The position numbers and the translations under genes were made by a program. The notes below the pieces were generated by a model that was not told where the DNA came from, did not search any database, and was given only the letters and a program-made list of their open reading frames with translations. This document shows positions 63,711-64,000 of a stretch of DNA of 64,000 nt, piece by piece. The stretch is from an uncultured SAR86 cluster bacterium (lineage in GTDB: Bacteria; Pseudomonadota; Gammaproteobacteria; Magnimaribacterales; D2472): positions 325,785 to 389,784 of the forward strand of contig CAJIYN010000002.1 in the NCBI GenBank assembly GCA_905181645.1, read 5' to 3'. The stretch's first letter is position 1. Every line of letters starts with the position of its first letter.

Positions 63711-64000
63711 ATGCAACTAACAAATAAAATTAATGAGTTTTTAAGTCTTATTCAAGAAGCTAATAAGATTGTTATTTTAACTGGCGCTGGTATTAGTACT
63801 GAGTCTGGTCTGCCTGACTTTAGAAGTGATGATGGTTTTTGGACAAAAAATAAACCTATATTATTTAAAGAATTCTTAAAAGATGCAGAATCTAGAAGAC
63901 TTTCATGGGAGAGAAATTTGGAGTTAAAAGAAAAACTTAAATCAATAAAACCAAATACAGGACACTTCTTTGTTAGAGATTTAATTAACACCTCAACAAA
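63711..64000 (+). CDS. Sir2-family NAD-dependent deacylase, 3' end outside window
   Basis: From ATG at 63711 the frame is open to the right edge, about 96 codons. QEANKIVILTGAGISTESGL and PDFRSDDGFWTKNK are the sirtuin NAD-binding signature (GAGxS and PDFRS). The zinc site and the catalytic histidine lie beyond the window except for a possible start in KPNTGHFFVRDLI. Bacterial relatives (CobB and others) remove acyl groups from lysines. The divergent arrangement with nadK places two NAD-related genes head to head. Confidence 0.88.
   Translation, partial: MQLTNKINEFLSLIQEANKIVILTGAGISTESGLPDFRSDDGFWTKNKPILFKEFLKDAESRRLSWERNLELKEKLKSIKPNTGHFFVRDLINTST

Overview
The window is a densely coding, AT-rich stretch of a bacterial chromosome and most resembles a streamlined marine gammaproteobacterium. 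The SAR86 lineage is my best guess, but no rRNA is present to prove it. The lineage inference rests on gene order known from gammaproteobacteria: leuC-leuD-leuB-asd-fimV-truA-trpF...accD-SPOR-cvpA-purF, alaS-lysC, divergent purL/mltF, lexA next to topA, prpB-prpC-prpD, and umuDC and lexA under CTG-N10-CAG operators. There are no insertion sequences, phage genes, CRISPR arrays or integrases.

Layout. 1-7.9 kb is the accessory part: a crotonase cut by the left edge, a metallo-beta-lactamase-fold hydrolase, a beta-barrel fragment, a CotH-like lipoprotein broken by a foreign livF/livH piece, a run of small unrecognised genes ending in a one-domain MGMT protein, a Pif1-like helicase and a lipoprotein. 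8-19.5 kb is housekeeping: tRNA-Ser, pyrC, lysC, alaS, a gamma-carbonic-anhydrase-like protein, two Nudix genes, purL and an MltF-like transglycosylase. 19.5-30.9 kb holds uvrB, tRNA-Asn, an epimerase-like reductase, an SDR with a replaced interior, a methyltransferase, a sulfotransferase, a secreted cyclophilin, lpxH, LexA-controlled umuDC and a small membrane-protein group. 31-34.4 kb is acnB and an esterase. 34.4-47.7 kb is one minus-strand run for chorismate, leucine, aspartate-family, tryptophan, fatty-acid and purine synthesis. 47.7-53.8 kb has an RTX-repeat lipoprotein beside a TonB-receptor tail, an SDR and the methylcitrate genes. 53.8-64 kb has queH, a 5'-nucleotidase/ThrH-like fusion, lexA, topA, pyrD, a galU fragment, truncated clpS, a rhomboid protease, nadK and the start of a sirtuin.

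Two features dominate interpretation. First, about 60 or more single-base reading-frame breaks lie across nearly all long genes, including essential ones (alaS, topA, accD, purL). On both sides of each break the protein is well conserved, so these are most likely residual sequencing errors. I give such genes as single CDS features spanning the breaks. Second, at several places (about 3.1-3.4, 22.7-23.0, 47.75-47.85 and 61.8-62.0 kb, perhaps 19.3 kb) the sequence jumps from one gene family into an unrelated one without any mobile element. These look like chimeric joins or real micro-rearrangements and must be checked against reads before any biology is built on them.

I found no clearly new multi-gene system. 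The best candidates for new biology are the nucleotidase/phosphatase fusion with a degraded catalytic motif, the small-gene cluster upstream of the MGMT gene, and the two surface lipoproteins (CotH-like and RTX).
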